DNA of 64,000 nucleotides from Paracoccus denitrificans (GCF_900100045.1 NZ_FNEA01000012.1:62001-126000); one strand, 5' to 3'; shown: positions 26,458 to 36,147, counted from the first letter of the stretch. Made by a program: numbers and translations. The notes: generated by a model from the sequence alone, not told the origin.

Positions 26458-27611
26458 CCAGCCGGGCCGGGTCCGACATGCTGCCCGATCCCGAGATGGA
26501 GACCGGCGGCGGCTTTGTCCCGGCCGAGGTCGGGCCGAACTGGTCGGCGCTTCCGCTGCCCGCGATCATCCTGGACGCACAGGGCCGCATCGCCGCGATG
26601 AACGACCTGGCCGAGGCTTTCCTGAACATCTCCTGCCGCTCGTCGCTGGGACAGGCGCTGGAGGGGCCCGAGATGCTCAAGCGGCTGCGCATCGTGCCCC
26701 GGCTCGGCGCGATCCTGGAACGCATGCGCGAGGGGCACGAGGCGCTGAACCGCGCCGGGGTGCGCTTCGAGATCGGCGACCGCTCGGGCGGGCATTCCGA
26801 CCGCATCGCCACCGTCCATGCCGGCCAGGCCCCCAGCCCCGAGGGCGGCACCGTCATCCTGCTGGCGCCTGCCGACGGCGGCGGCCGGCTGGGGCAGGGG
26901 CAGGCGGCGCGATCCGCCGCGCGCTCGGCCATCGGCATGGCCGAGATGCTGGCGCATGAGATCAAGAACCCGCTGGCCGGCATCCGCGGCGCGGCGCAGT
27001 TGATCGGCATGAACCTCAAGGCCGAGGATCGCGACCTCGCCGACCTGATCGTCGCGGAATCGCGCCGCATCGTCGAATTGCTGGACCAGGTGGAACGCTT
27101 CGGCGACACCTCGGCGCCCCGGCTCTCGGCCGTGAACATCCATGACGTGCTGGAGCGCGTGCGCCGCTCGGCCGCGGTGGGCTTCGGCAAGGGGTTGCGC
27201 ATCGTGCCCGACTACGACCCCTCGCTGCCGCCGGCGCTGGTCGATGCCGATCAGCTGGTGCAGGTCTGCCTGAACCTCGTCAAGAACGCCGCCGAGGCTA
27301 TCGGTCGGGCGCGGCAGGGCGGCACCATCCGCCTGCGCAGCCTCTACGACGGCACCCTGCGCCTTGCGCCGACCGAGGCCGAGCCGCAGGGCCGCAGCCT
27401 GCCCCTGCAGATCGAGATCGAGGACGACGGCCCGGGTATTCCCGAGGCCATCATGGGCGAGGTTTTCGAGCCCTTCGTCTCGGGGCGCGAGAACGGCACC
27501 GGCCTCGGCCTCGCGCTGGTCTCCAAGATCGTCACCGACCATGGCGCCTGGATCGCACTGGAATCCCGCCCCGGTCGCACCGTTTTCCGCATTTCACTGC
27601 CCAAAGCCTGA
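26454..27611 (+). CDS. ntrB: NtrB, nitrogen-regulation sensor histidine kinase
   Basis: The 385-residue soluble kinase has a PAS-like domain (residues 28-140: PAIILDAQGRIAAMNDLAEAFLNIS), an H-box with the phosphorylated His168 in MAEMLAHEIKNPLAGIRGAAQ, an N-box (LNLVKNAAEAI), and G-boxes (DDGPGIPE, GTGLGLALVSKI). It phosphorylates or dephosphorylates NtrC under PII control. It overlaps dusB by 4 bp. Confidence 0.95.
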   Translation: MTSRAGSDMLPDPEMETGGGFVPAEVGPNWSALPLPAIILDAQGRIAAMNDLAEAFLNISCRSSLGQALEGPEMLKRLRIVPRLGAILERMREGHEALNRAGVRFEIGDRSGGHSDRIATVHAGQAPSPEGGTVILLAPADGGGRLGQGQAARSAARSAIGMAEMLAHEIKNPLAGIRGAAQLIGMNLKAEDRDLADLIVAESRRIVELLDQVERFGDTSAPRLSAVNIHDVLERVRRSAAVGFGKGLRIVPDYDPSLPPALVDADQLVQVCLNLVKNAAEAIGRARQGGTIRLRSLYDGTLRLAPTEAEPQGRSLPLQIEIEDDGPGIPEAIMGEVFEPFVSGRENGTGLGLALVSKIVTDHGAWIALESRPGRTVFRISLPKA

Positions 27612-27619
27612 GGTTTTCC

Positions 27620-29077
27620 ATGGACGGCACCGTTCTGATCGCTGACGACGACCGCACCATCCGTACGGTCCTGACCCAGGCCCTGACCCGGGCCGGCTGT
27701 CGGGTCCATGCCACCGGCTCGCTGTCGCAGTTGCTGCGCTGGGTCGAGGAGGGGCGCGGCGATCTGGTCGTCACCGACGTGATGATGCCCGACGGCAACG
27801 GCATCGACATGATCCCGGCGATCCGCAAGGCGCGGCCCGACCTGCCGGTGATCGTGATCTCGGCCCAGAACACCATCGTCACCGCCATTCGCGCCACCGA
27901 GGCGGCGGCCTTCGACTACCTGCCCAAGCCCTTCGACCTGCCCGACCTGATGGCGCGGGCCGGCCAGGCGCTGTCGCGCCGGGTGCGCAGGTCCGACCCG
28001 GCGCCCGCCGCGGCGGCACCCGCGCCCGAGGCCGGCGCCGACCCGGCCCTGCCGCTGATCGGTCATGCGCCCTCGATGCAGAACCTGTTTCGCATGGTGG
28101 CGCGCGTGCTCAATGCCGACCTGCCGGTGATCGTCGCCGGCGAGGCGGGGGTGGGCAAGACCGTGGTCGCCCGCTCGTTCCACGACCTCTCCGACCGGCG
28201 CGAGGCAGGGCTGGTGGTGCTGACCGCGGCCGACCTGTCCGAAGAGGCCATCCACAACGCCGCCGAGCGGGCGCAGGGCGGCACGCTGCTGATCGAGGAC
28301 CCGGCCGGCTTCGACGCCGCCGCCCAGGCAAGGCTGATCGGCATGATCGAGGCATGGGAGGTCGGCCCCGGCCGCAACCTGATGCCGCGCCTTGTTTCGA
28401 CCACCGGCCCCGACCCGCAGGCGGACGTGGCCGCGGGCCGGCTGCGGGCGGACCTGTATTACCGCCTGGCCGGGGTGACGATCACCGTGCCGCCGCTGCG
28501 GGCGCGGGTGGACGACATCCCGCCGCTGGCGCGGCACCTGCTGGCCCGTGCCGCCGCGCAGGGCCTGCCGCAGCGCAAGCTTTCCGAGGGCGCGACGGCG
28601 CTGATCCGCGCCTATCCCTTTCCCGGCAACGTGCGCGAGCTGGAAAACCTGATGCGGCGGCTGGCGCTGACCGCCGCGGCGGCCGAGATCAGCGAGGCCG
28701 AGGCCCGCACCGCGCTGGCGCAATCCAGCCCCATCATGCCGCAGGCCCCGGCCGCCGTGCCGACCTCGGCCGCCGGCACGATCAGCCCGGCCGCCCCGGT
28801 CACGCCGCTGGGCGAGCCCGCCAACATGCGGCTGGCGCAATCGGTCGAGATGCATCTGCAACGCTATTTCGACCTGCATGGCGACGACCTGCCGCCCCCG
28901 GGCCTTTACGACCGCATCCTGCGCGAGATCGAAAAGCCGCTGCTGGAGATCGCGCTGGACGCCACCGGCGGAAATCAGCTGCGTTGTGCCGATCTTCTGG
29001 GCATAAACCGCAATACGCTGCGCAAGAAACTGACCGACCTGAATATCGAGGTGACACGGCGCCGCAAACTGATGTAA
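27620..29077 (+). CDS. ntrC: NtrC, nitrogen regulator without a GAFTGA loop
   Basis: The 485-residue response regulator has a receiver domain with phospho-acceptor Asp53 (VTDVMMPDGNG), an AAA+ domain with Walker A GEAGVGKT near residue 173, and a C-terminal Fis-type helix-turn-helix (NQLRCADLLGINRNTLRKKL). The GAFTGA sigma-54 contact loop is absent, and the Walker B region reads LLIEDPAG where the usual sequence is FLDE. Rhodobacter capsulatus NtrC shares this loss and activates sigma-70 promoters without sigma-54. The same mode is likely here. Confidence 0.94.
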   Translation: MDGTVLIADDDRTIRTVLTQALTRAGCRVHATGSLSQLLRWVEEGRGDLVVTDVMMPDGNGIDMIPAIRKARPDLPVIVISAQNTIVTAIRATEAAAFDYLPKPFDLPDLMARAGQALSRRVRRSDPAPAAAAPAPEAGADPALPLIGHAPSMQNLFRMVARVLNADLPVIVAGEAGVGKTVVARSFHDLSDRREAGLVVLTAADLSEEAIHNAAERAQGGTLLIEDPAGFDAAAQARLIGMIEAWEVGPGRNLMPRLVSTTGPDPQADVAAGRLRADLYYRLAGVTITVPPLRARVDDIPPLARHLLARAAAQGLPQRKLSEGATALIRAYPFPGNVRELENLMRRLALTAAAAEISEAEARTALAQSSPIMPQAPAAVPTSAAGTISPAAPVTPLGEPANMRLAQSVEMHLQRYFDLHGDDLPPPGLYDRILREIEKPLLEIALDATGGNQLRCADLLGINRNTLRKKLTDLNIEVTRRRKLM

Positions 29078-29147
29078 AACGGCCACAGATGGCCTTGCGA
29101 GAGTCGCTGAACGGCCACAGAACGGCCGCGGACACAGCGGCGAAACC

Positions 29148-31421
29148 GTGAGGACGGGCAAGGTGGCGGGAACGCTGTCCAAGGGCACATGGGAACGCGT
29201 CGCACGGCTGCGGCGCCTGCGGCTCTATCGCAATACCGCAACGCTTGGCCTTGCCCTGCTGGGGCCGGCGCTGGCTGGGCTGACCTTTGCGGTGATGGGG
29301 CCGTTTGCCGATTCAACCTCGGGCGGCACGGTGCTGCGGCTGGTGCTGCTGGCGGACCTGCTTTACCTGATCGTGCTGACCGGGCTTGTCGTGGCGCGCA
29401 TGGCGCAGATCGTCGCGGCGCGGCGCAAGTCGGCCGCAGGCTCGCGGCTGCACATGCGGCTGGTGGGCGTCTTTGCCACCATCGCGCTGGTGCCGACCGT
29501 GCTGGTCGCGCTGTTCGCCGGGCTGACGGTGAATATCGGGCTGGAGGGCTGGTTCTCGAACCGGGTGCAGCAGGTGGTTTCGACCTCGCTGGCGGCGGCC
29601 GAGGCCTATCAGGACGAGCATCGCCGAGACTTGACCAACGACGCCAAGCTGCTTGCGGGCGCGCTGACCCAGGCGGCGCGGCAGAACCCGATGCTGGACG
29701 ATGGCGAGTTGCGGCTGCTGCTGGGGCAGGGCCAGGCGCTGATCCAGCGGGGCCTGCGCGAAGCCTATGTCATCGACGGCCGCGGCACGATCCGCGCGCG
29801 CGGCGAGCGCAGCTACCAGTTCTGGTATGAGGAGCCCTCGCCCGTCCAGTTCGACGAGGCGGCGACCCGCGGGCTGGTGCTGATCGAGGATTGGCAGAAC
29901 AACGAGTTCCGCGCCCTGGTGCCGCTGGTGCCGCTGGCCGATCGCTACCTTTACGTCACCCGCGACGTGGACGGCAGCCTTTTGGGCCTGCTGGACGACA
30001 CCCGGCAGACCGTCGGCGACTATCAGCGGCTGGAGCAGGAGCGCGGCCGGGTCCTGTTCGAGTTTTCCCTGCTTTATCTTGGGTTTGCGCTGCTTCTGGT
30101 GGCGGCGGCGATGTGGCTGGGCCTGTGGTTCGCCGACCGGCTGTCGCGGCCCATCGGCCGGCTGGCCGAGGCATCCGAGCAGGTGGGCGAGGGCAACCTG
30201 GACTTCCAGATCCCCGCGCCCGACACCGGCGACGAGATCCAGACCTTGGGCGAAAGCTTCAACCGCATGACCCGGCAGCTCAAGCAACAGCGGCAGGAGC
30301 TGGTCGAAAGCTACCGAGCCGCCGACGACCAGCGCCGGCTGTTCGATTCCGTGCTGTCCTCGGTCACTGCCGGGGTGATCGGCCTCGATGCGGCGGGCGA
30401 GATCGATTTCCTGAACCGTTCGGCCACCCGGCTTCTGGGCCTGGATCCGGCGACGGCGCATGACCGGCTGCTGTCCGAGGCGGTGCCGGAATTCGCGCCG
30501 CTCTTCGAACGGCTGGCGCAGTCGGTCAATGAATCGGTGCAGGACGAGATCCGCCTGACGCGCGAGGGCAGGGTGGAAAGCCTGCTGGTCCGCATGGCGA
30601 TCCGCCGCGGCGCGGCCGGCGGGCTGGAGGGCTATGTGGTGGCGCTGGACGACGTGACCGACCTGGTCTCGGCGCAGCGCATGGCGGCCTGGGGCGACGT
30701 GGCCCGCCGCGTGGCGCATGAGATCAAGAACCCGCTGACCCCGATCCAGCTTTCGGCCGAGCGGCTGAAGCGCAAGTTCGGCCCCATCGCCGGTGAGGAA
30801 CGCGAGGCGCTGGAGCAATATACCGAGGTCATCATCCGCCAGACCAACGACCTGCGCCGGATCGTCGACGAATTTTCGCGCTTCGCCCGCATGCCCGAGC
30901 CGGACCGCAAGGAAACCGACATCGCCAAGCTGCTGCGCGATGCCGAACTGATGCAGCGCGACGCACTGCAAGGGGCTCTGGTCTCGGACATCCCCGACGA
31001 GCCGGTGATCGTCGATGCCGATGCCGGCATGATGCGGCAGGTCTTTACGAACCTGTTGAAGAATGCCGGGGAGGCCATTGACGAGTTGCGGGAAAATCCA
31101 CCGGAAGATTGGACTCCCCAGGTCCATGTCAAGCTGCGCGTGGCCCCGGATTCCGTTGCCATCCGCATCACCGACAACGGTCCCGGCCTGCCGGACGACC
31201 GCACCCGGCTGTTCGAGCCCTACGTCACGATGAAACCCGGCGGCACCGGCCTCGGCCTGCCGATCGTCAAGAAGATCGTCGAAGAGCACGGCGGCAGCCT
31301 GATGCTGACCGATGCCCCCGAGGGCCGCGGCGCCATGGCCGAGATCCGTCTGCCGCGCGAGCGCCAGCCGGTGCGCCTGTCCGCGCGCCGCCACAAACAC
31401 GAGCAGGAAACACTGAAATGA
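29148..31421 (+). CDS. ntrY: NtrY, membrane-bound sensor histidine kinase
   Basis: The 757-residue kinase starts at a GTG. It has two hydrophobic hairpins near residues 27-80 and 105-130, a periplasmic segment, a further helix near 305-325, a HAMP domain (SRPIGRLAEASEQVGEGNLDFQIP), a PAS domain (VLSSVTAGVIGLDAAGEIDFLNRSA), and HisKA/HATPase domains (VAHEIKNPLTPIQLSAERLKRKFG; DNGPGLPDD; GTGLGLPIVKKI). NtrY partners NtrX and has been linked to redox and nitrogen control. Its stop overlaps the ntrX start. Confidence 0.94.
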   Translation: MRTGKVAGTLSKGTWERVARLRRLRLYRNTATLGLALLGPALAGLTFAVMGPFADSTSGGTVLRLVLLADLLYLIVLTGLVVARMAQIVAARRKSAAGSRLHMRLVGVFATIALVPTVLVALFAGLTVNIGLEGWFSNRVQQVVSTSLAAAEAYQDEHRRDLTNDAKLLAGALTQAARQNPMLDDGELRLLLGQGQALIQRGLREAYVIDGRGTIRARGERSYQFWYEEPSPVQFDEAATRGLVLIEDWQNNEFRALVPLVPLADRYLYVTRDVDGSLLGLLDDTRQTVGDYQRLEQERGRVLFEFSLLYLGFALLLVAAAMWLGLWFADRLSRPIGRLAEASEQVGEGNLDFQIPAPDTGDEIQTLGESFNRMTRQLKQQRQELVESYRAADDQRRLFDSVLSSVTAGVIGLDAAGEIDFLNRSATRLLGLDPATAHDRLLSEAVPEFAPLFERLAQSVNESVQDEIRLTREGRVESLLVRMAIRRGAAGGLEGYVVALDDVTDLVSAQRMAAWGDVARRVAHEIKNPLTPIQLSAERLKRKFGPIAGEEREALEQYTEVIIRQTNDLRRIVDEFSRFARMPEPDRKETDIAKLLRDAELMQRDALQGALVSDIPDEPVIVDADAGMMRQVFTNLLKNAGEAIDELRENPPEDWTPQVHVKLRVAPDSVAIRITDNGPGLPDDRTRLFEPYVTMKPGGTGLGLPIVKKIVEEHGGSLMLTDAPEGRGAMAEIRLPRERQPVRLSARRHKHEQETLK

Positions 31422-32806
31422 GCGATATTCTGATTGTCGATGACGAGCGGGACATCCGCGAACTGATTTCCGACATCCTGCGCGACGAGGGCTTCTCGAC
31501 CCGCCTCGCCGCCAATTCCGACCAGGCGGTGGCCGAGCTGAACGCGGCCGAGCCGGCGCTGATGATCCTCGACATCTGGCTCAAGGATAGCAAGATGGAC
31601 GGGATCGACATTCTCAAGCAGGTCAAGCGCAACAACCCGGACGTGCCGGTGGTCATCATCTCGGGCCACGGCAATATCGAGATCGCGGTGGCGGCGATCA
31701 AGCAGGGCGCCTACGACTTCATCGAGAAGCCCTTCAACATCGACCAGTTGCTGGTGGTGATCCGCCGCGCCATGGAGACGGCGCGCCTGCGCCGCGAGAA
31801 CGCGACGCTGAAGCGCGGCGAGGCACGGGCGGCCGAGATGCTGGGCAATTCGGCGCCCTTCCGCAGGCTGCGCGAACAGCTCGACAAGGTGGCGAAATCG
31901 AACGGCCGGGTGATGCTGACCGGCGAGCCGGGGGCGGGCAAGGAGATCGCCGCGCGCTATGTCCACGCCCAGAGCCCGCGGGCGCGCGAGCCCTTCGTCA
32001 CCGTGCCCTGCGCCACCATCGAGCCCGAGCACATGGAGGAGGTGCTGTTCGGCCGCGAGACCGCCGAACGCGGCATCGAGCCGGGCCTGCTGGAGCAGGC
32101 GCATGGCGGGGTGATCTATTTCGACGAGGTGGCGGACATGCCGCTGGGCACCCAGCCCAAGATCCTGCGCGTGCTGACCGAGCAGCAGTTCCAGCGCGCC
32201 GGCGGCACTGACAAGGTGCGGGTGGATCTCAGGGTGATTTCCTCGACCAATCGCGACCTTGCGGCCGAGATCGCCGCCGGCCGCTTCCGGCAGGAACTCT
32301 ACGACCGGCTGAACGTGGTGCCGGTGGCGGTGCCCTCGCTTGCGGAGCGCCGCGACGACATCCCGATGCTGGCCACGCATTTCATCGAACTGTTCCACGC
32401 CAGCCAGGGCCTACCGCAGCGTGCCCTGCCCGAGGAAACCAGTGCCGCGCTGCAGGCGATGAACTGGCCGGGCAATATCCGCCAGCTGCGCAACGTGATC
32501 GAGCGCGTGCTGATCCTGGGCGACGGGACCGGGCCGATCCAGCCCTCGGAACTGGAAAGCCAGAATGGCAGCGCCGGCACCAGCGAGGCCTTAGCGCTCG
32601 GCCCGCAGATCACCAGCCTGGCGCTGCGCGAGGCCCGCGAGCTTTTCGAGCGCGAATACCTGCTGGCGCAGATCAACCGCTTCGGCGGCAATATCAGCCG
32701 CACGGCGCAATTCGTCGGCATGGAGCGCTCGGCGCTGCATCGCAAGCTCAAGTCGCTGGGCGTCGTCGGGGGCATGCGCGTCGAGGAGGAGATGATGGGG
32801 AAATGA
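31418..32806 (+). CDS. ntrX: NtrX, response regulator without a GAFTGA loop
   Basis: The 462-residue protein has a receiver with Asp52 (MILDIWLKDSKMDG), a linker, an AAA+ domain (Walker A GEPGAGKE, Walker B GGVIYFDEVADM) and a Fis-type helix-turn-helix (GNISRTAQFVGMERSALHRKLKSLG). In the place of GAFTGA it has VLFGRETAERGIEPGLLEQAHGG, so sigma-54 contact is unlikely. Alphaproteobacterial NtrX proteins commonly show this. The start is the ATG at 31418 (ATGA overlap with ntrY). Confidence 0.94.
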   Translation: MSDILIVDDERDIRELISDILRDEGFSTRLAANSDQAVAELNAAEPALMILDIWLKDSKMDGIDILKQVKRNNPDVPVVIISGHGNIEIAVAAIKQGAYDFIEKPFNIDQLLVVIRRAMETARLRRENATLKRGEARAAEMLGNSAPFRRLREQLDKVAKSNGRVMLTGEPGAGKEIAARYVHAQSPRAREPFVTVPCATIEPEHMEEVLFGRETAERGIEPGLLEQAHGGVIYFDEVADMPLGTQPKILRVLTEQQFQRAGGTDKVRVDLRVISSTNRDLAAEIAAGRFRQELYDRLNVVPVAVPSLAERRDDIPMLATHFIELFHASQGLPQRALPEETSAALQAMNWPGNIRQLRNVIERVLILGDGTGPIQPSELESQNGSAGTSEALALGPQITSLALREARELFEREYLLAQINRFGGNISRTAQFVGMERSALHRKLKSLGVVGGMRVEEEMMGK

Positions 32807-32822
32807 CGCGCGAGCCGCACCG

Positions 32823-33028
32823 TCGCATGAGTATTTGAAGAACGAAGAAGCCGAAGCGTTGCGCCCCGGCCACCCCTGCGGTTCAGGCAGGACAGGTTTT
32901 GGCCAAATGGCCGGGACGACTTCTCCGTTCGCGGTCATCGGCTCTCCAGCCTGTACCGCGCGGCCATTCTGATCGCTAAAGATTAAGGAGTGCTTAACGG
33001 CTTCTTCGTTCCATAAATACTCATGCGA
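32823..33028. repeat. Palindromic repeat element, copy 1 (long form)
   Basis: The left arm (32823-32852) and right arm (32999-33028) are 30-bp inverted copies differing only at three central bases (GAA versus ATG in the same orientation). The arm pattern is TCGC, ATGAGTATTT, three variable bases, GAACGAAGAAG, CC. About 146 bp lie between the arms. The same arm sequence forms a second palindrome at 58424-58490, so this is a dispersed repeat family. Confidence 0.85.
32983..32998. promoter_or_regulatory. CtrA-type binding box (TTAA-N7-TTAAC)
   Basis: TTAA (32983-32986), seven bases, and TTAAC (32994-32998) match the CtrA consensus exactly. The box is 142 bp upstream of trkA and abuts the right arm of the palindromic repeat. 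Binding is not shown; the motif is short but rare in DNA of this GC content. Confidence 0.5.
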
Positions 33029-33139
33029 CCGTTCGGCCGGCGCCATCGGTGCAGCGCTCGCGCCGGCGTTTTCCCTGTATCGGTCGCTGGCGCCTCGCGC
33101 TAGGATCGCGTCTCACCAAGGGCATGAACCGGGGTCGGA

Positions 33140-34516
33140 ATGAAGATCATCATCTGCGGGGCTGGGCAGGTCGGCTGGCATATCGCGCGCCATCTTGCGG
33201 GCGAGCGCAACGATGTCACCATCATCGACACCAATGCCGAACTGATCCGGCGGGCCACCGACGCGCTGGACGTGCAGGGTGTGACCGGCTTCGCCAGCCA
33301 TCCCGACGTGCTGGACCGTGCGGGCGCGCGCGACGCCGACCTGATCATTGCTGCGACCCATTCGGATGAAGTCAACATGGTCACCTGCCAAGTGGCCCAT
33401 TCCGTCTTCCAAGTGCCGCGCAAGATCGCGCGGCTGCGCAGTTCGGCCTATCTGGACGCGATCTATTCCGATCTCTACCGCACCGATCACCTGCCCATCG
33501 ACGTGGTTATCAGCCCCGAGCGCGAGGTGGCGCGGGCGGCGATGCAGCGGCTTTCGGCGCCCTCGACCTTCGATGCCGAGACCTTTCTGGAGGGGCGGCT
33601 GCATCTTCTGGGGATCTCGCTGGAGCCCGACAGCCCGGTGCTGAACACGCCCCTGCGCCAGCTTAACGACATGTTCATCAGCCTCAGCGCCGTCGTGGCC
33701 GGGGTGCGGCGCGGCGGCAAGCTGTTCGCGCCCGAGCCGGGCGACCAGCTTTTCGAGGGCGACCAGGTCTATGTCTTCACCCTGACAGAAGACGTCGCGC
33801 GCACGCTGGAGATTTTCGGCAAGCCCATGGCCAAGCAGGAAAGCGTGGTCATCATCGGCGCCGGCAACGTGGGCCTGGCCGTCGCGCAATCGCTGGAAGC
33901 GCGTCCCGAGCGCATCCGCGTCAAGCTGATCGAGCGCAGCCGTGCCCGGGCCGAGGATGCCGCCGATGCGCTGAACCGCACCATCGTGCTCAATGGCGAC
34001 GGGCTTTCGGCCGAGTTGCTGGAGGAGGCAGCCGTGCCGCGCGCCGATGCGGTTCTGGCCATTACCGACGACGACAAGACCAACATCCTTGCCGCCGTGC
34101 GCGCCAAGCAGGCCGGCGCCAAGCTCGCGATCTCGCTGGTCAACGACCCGACGCTGATGTCGTTGATGGAGCCCCTGGACATCGACGCCTTCATCAACCC
34201 GCGCGCCAGCACCGTCTCGACCATCCTGCGCCATATCCGGCACGGGCGGGTGCGCGACATCTATTCCATCGGCGACGCCGAGGCCGAGGTGATCGAGGCG
34301 CAGGTGCTTTCGACCTCGCCCATCGCGGGCCGGGCGGTGCGCGACATCGAGTTTCCCGAAGGCGCGCTGATGGGCGCCGTGCGCAAGGGCGAGCGCGTGG
34401 TCAAGCCGACGGGCGACCTGCGCATCGAAGAGGGCGACATCGTGGTGATCTTCGCGCTCGTCTCCGACATTCCCGAGGTCGAGCGCCTGCTTCAGGTCTC
34501 GATCGACTTCTTCTGA
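33140..34516 (+). CDS. trkA: TrkA, potassium uptake regulatory NAD-binding protein
   Basis: The 458-residue peripheral membrane protein has two RCK units: Rossmann motifs at the N-terminus (IIICGAGQVGWHIARHL) and mid-protein (VVIIGAGNVGLAVAQSL near residue 236), each followed by a TrkA-C domain. It gates the TrkH channel in response to nucleotides. It is encoded 8 bp before trkH. Confidence 0.95.
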   Translation: MKIIICGAGQVGWHIARHLAGERNDVTIIDTNAELIRRATDALDVQGVTGFASHPDVLDRAGARDADLIIAATHSDEVNMVTCQVAHSVFQVPRKIARLRSSAYLDAIYSDLYRTDHLPIDVVISPEREVARAAMQRLSAPSTFDAETFLEGRLHLLGISLEPDSPVLNTPLRQLNDMFISLSAVVAGVRRGGKLFAPEPGDQLFEGDQVYVFTLTEDVARTLEIFGKPMAKQESVVIIGAGNVGLAVAQSLEARPERIRVKLIERSRARAEDAADALNRTIVLNGDGLSAELLEEAAVPRADAVLAITDDDKTNILAAVRAKQAGAKLAISLVNDPTLMSLMEPLDIDAFINPRASTVSTILRHIRHGRVRDIYSIGDAEAEVIEAQVLSTSPIAGRAVRDIEFPEGALMGAVRKGERVVKPTGDLRIEEGDIVVIFALVSDIPEVERLLQVSIDFF

Positions 34517-34524
34517 GGCCGGGG

Positions 34525-36147
34525 ATGGGGCTTTTGCTGCGCCTGCCGCTGATCGTGATCCTGGGGGCCATCGGTGCGCTGGCCATGGTGCTGCCGGGGC
34601 TGTATGCGCATGCGTTGGACAGCCACAAGATCGGCTCGATCTTCCTGGGGACGGCGGGGCTGTTCGTGATCCTGGCCGCGATCCTGGGCCTTGCCACGGC
34701 CGACCGGCCCGAGGGCCTGCGGGCGCGCGGCGTGCTTCTGACCATGCTGGGAACCATGGTGCTGTTGCCGGCCATGCTGGCCGTGCCCTTTGCCCTGGCC
34801 CTGCCCGATACCGGCTTCTTCAACGCCTGGTGGGAGATGATCTCCTGCCTGACCACGACCGGGGCCTCGCTTTACTCGGCCGATCTGCTGCCGGCGCCGT
34901 TGCATCTGTGGCGGGCGATCGTCGGCTGGCTGGGGGGCTTGTTCATGCTGGTCGCGGCCATTGCGCTGCTCGCGCCCTTGCGGGTCGGGGGCTTCGAGAT
35001 CATGTCCTCGCCCTATGGCCGCAGCGAGCGGTTCGAGCGGCTGCCGCGCTCGGCCGATGGGCCGGACGCCCTGGCCCCGCTGACGCATCCCGCCTTCCAG
35101 ACCGAACTCGCCGATCCGGTGCATCGGGTGATGCGGGCGGGGCGGGTGGTGCTGCCGGTCTATGCCGGGCTGACGCTGTCGATGTGGATGCTGCTTCTGA
35201 TGCTGGGCGAGACCGGGCTGGTGGCGCTGACCCGCGCCATGGGCACGCTTTCGACCAGCGGCATCAGCCCGGTCACGGGCCCGGCCGGGCAGGGCAGCGG
35301 CATCGCCGGCGAGGTGGTGATCTTCCTGTTCCTGATCCCGGCACTATCGCGCCGCTTCTGGCCGGGCGGCGGCGAGCTCAAGGCCAGCGAAAGCTGGGTC
35401 GGCGATCCCGAGTTGCGCATGGCGGCCGGCGTGGTGCTGCTGATCTCGGCCGTGCTGTTCGCGCGGCATTTCGTCGGCGCCATCGGCGTCTCTCCGACCG
35501 GCGCCAAGGGGGTCCTGGACACGCTCGACAGCGCCGCCTCGGCCGCCTGGGGCGGTATCTTCAACGGGCTGAGCTACCTCACCACGACCGGCTGGAACTC
35601 GGTCGAATGGCAGGGCGCGCGCAACTGGTCGGGGCTCAGTTCGCCCGGCCTGATGCTGGCGGGGCTTGCAATGATGGGTGGGGGCGTCGCCACCACGGCG
35701 GGCGGCGTCAAGCTGCTGCGGGTCTATGCGCTGGCGCGGCATTCCGAACGCGAGCTGGAGCGGATCGTGCATCCCGCCTCGGTCGGCGGCGGCGGGCTGA
35801 TGGCGCGGCGGCTGCGGCGCGAGGGGGCCTATCTCGCCTTCATCTTCTTCATGCTTTTCGCCAGTTCCATCGCCGTGACGGTGATGCTGATCTCGCTGCA
35901 ACGCATCGAATTCGATTCGGCGACCATCCTGTCCATCGCGGCGCTCACCAATACCGGCCAGCTTGCCGGTGCCATTCCGCTGACGCCGACCTTCCAGGGC
36001 TCGGCCGGCATGGCGGGCGCCCCCTGGGCAGGCTGGGCGGGGCTTCCGGGGCTGACCAAGGCGGTGCTGGCCGGGGCCATGATCGTCGGCCGGGTCGAGA
36101 CGCTGGCGATCCTGGCGCTGGTCTCGCCGGAATATTGGCGTCGCTAG
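34525..36147 (+). CDS. trkH: TrkH-family potassium transporter subunit
   Basis: The 540-residue membrane protein has the four M1-P-M2 repeats of the Trk/Ktr family. Pore-loop segments are visible as SCLTTTGASLYS, MGTLSTSGISPV, LSYLTTTGWNSV and AALTNTGQLAG. It forms the K+ channel gated by TrkA. trkA and trkH form an operon following the ntr genes, as in other Rhodobacterales. Confidence 0.95.
   Translation: MGLLLRLPLIVILGAIGALAMVLPGLYAHALDSHKIGSIFLGTAGLFVILAAILGLATADRPEGLRARGVLLTMLGTMVLLPAMLAVPFALALPDTGFFNAWWEMISCLTTTGASLYSADLLPAPLHLWRAIVGWLGGLFMLVAAIALLAPLRVGGFEIMSSPYGRSERFERLPRSADGPDALAPLTHPAFQTELADPVHRVMRAGRVVLPVYAGLTLSMWMLLLMLGETGLVALTRAMGTLSTSGISPVTGPAGQGSGIAGEVVIFLFLIPALSRRFWPGGGELKASESWVGDPELRMAAGVVLLISAVLFARHFVGAIGVSPTGAKGVLDTLDSAASAAWGGIFNGLSYLTTTGWNSVEWQGARNWSGLSSPGLMLAGLAMMGGGVATTAGGVKLLRVYALARHSERELERIVHPASVGGGGLMARRLRREGAYLAFIFFMLFASSIAVTVMLISLQRIEFDSATILSIAALTNTGQLAGAIPLTPTFQGSAGMAGAPWAGWAGLPGLTKAVLAGAMIVGRVETLAILALVSPEYWRR

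Larger units (their letters stand above)
32807..33139. other. Intergenic region between ntrX and trkA holding a palindromic repeat
   Basis: The 333-bp gap consists mostly of a 206-bp element with 30-bp inverted ends (32823-33028), then about 110 bp up to the trkA start with a weak ribosome site (GGGGTCGGA). A CtrA-type box lies just inside the right arm. I see no gene in it. Confidence 0.7.
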
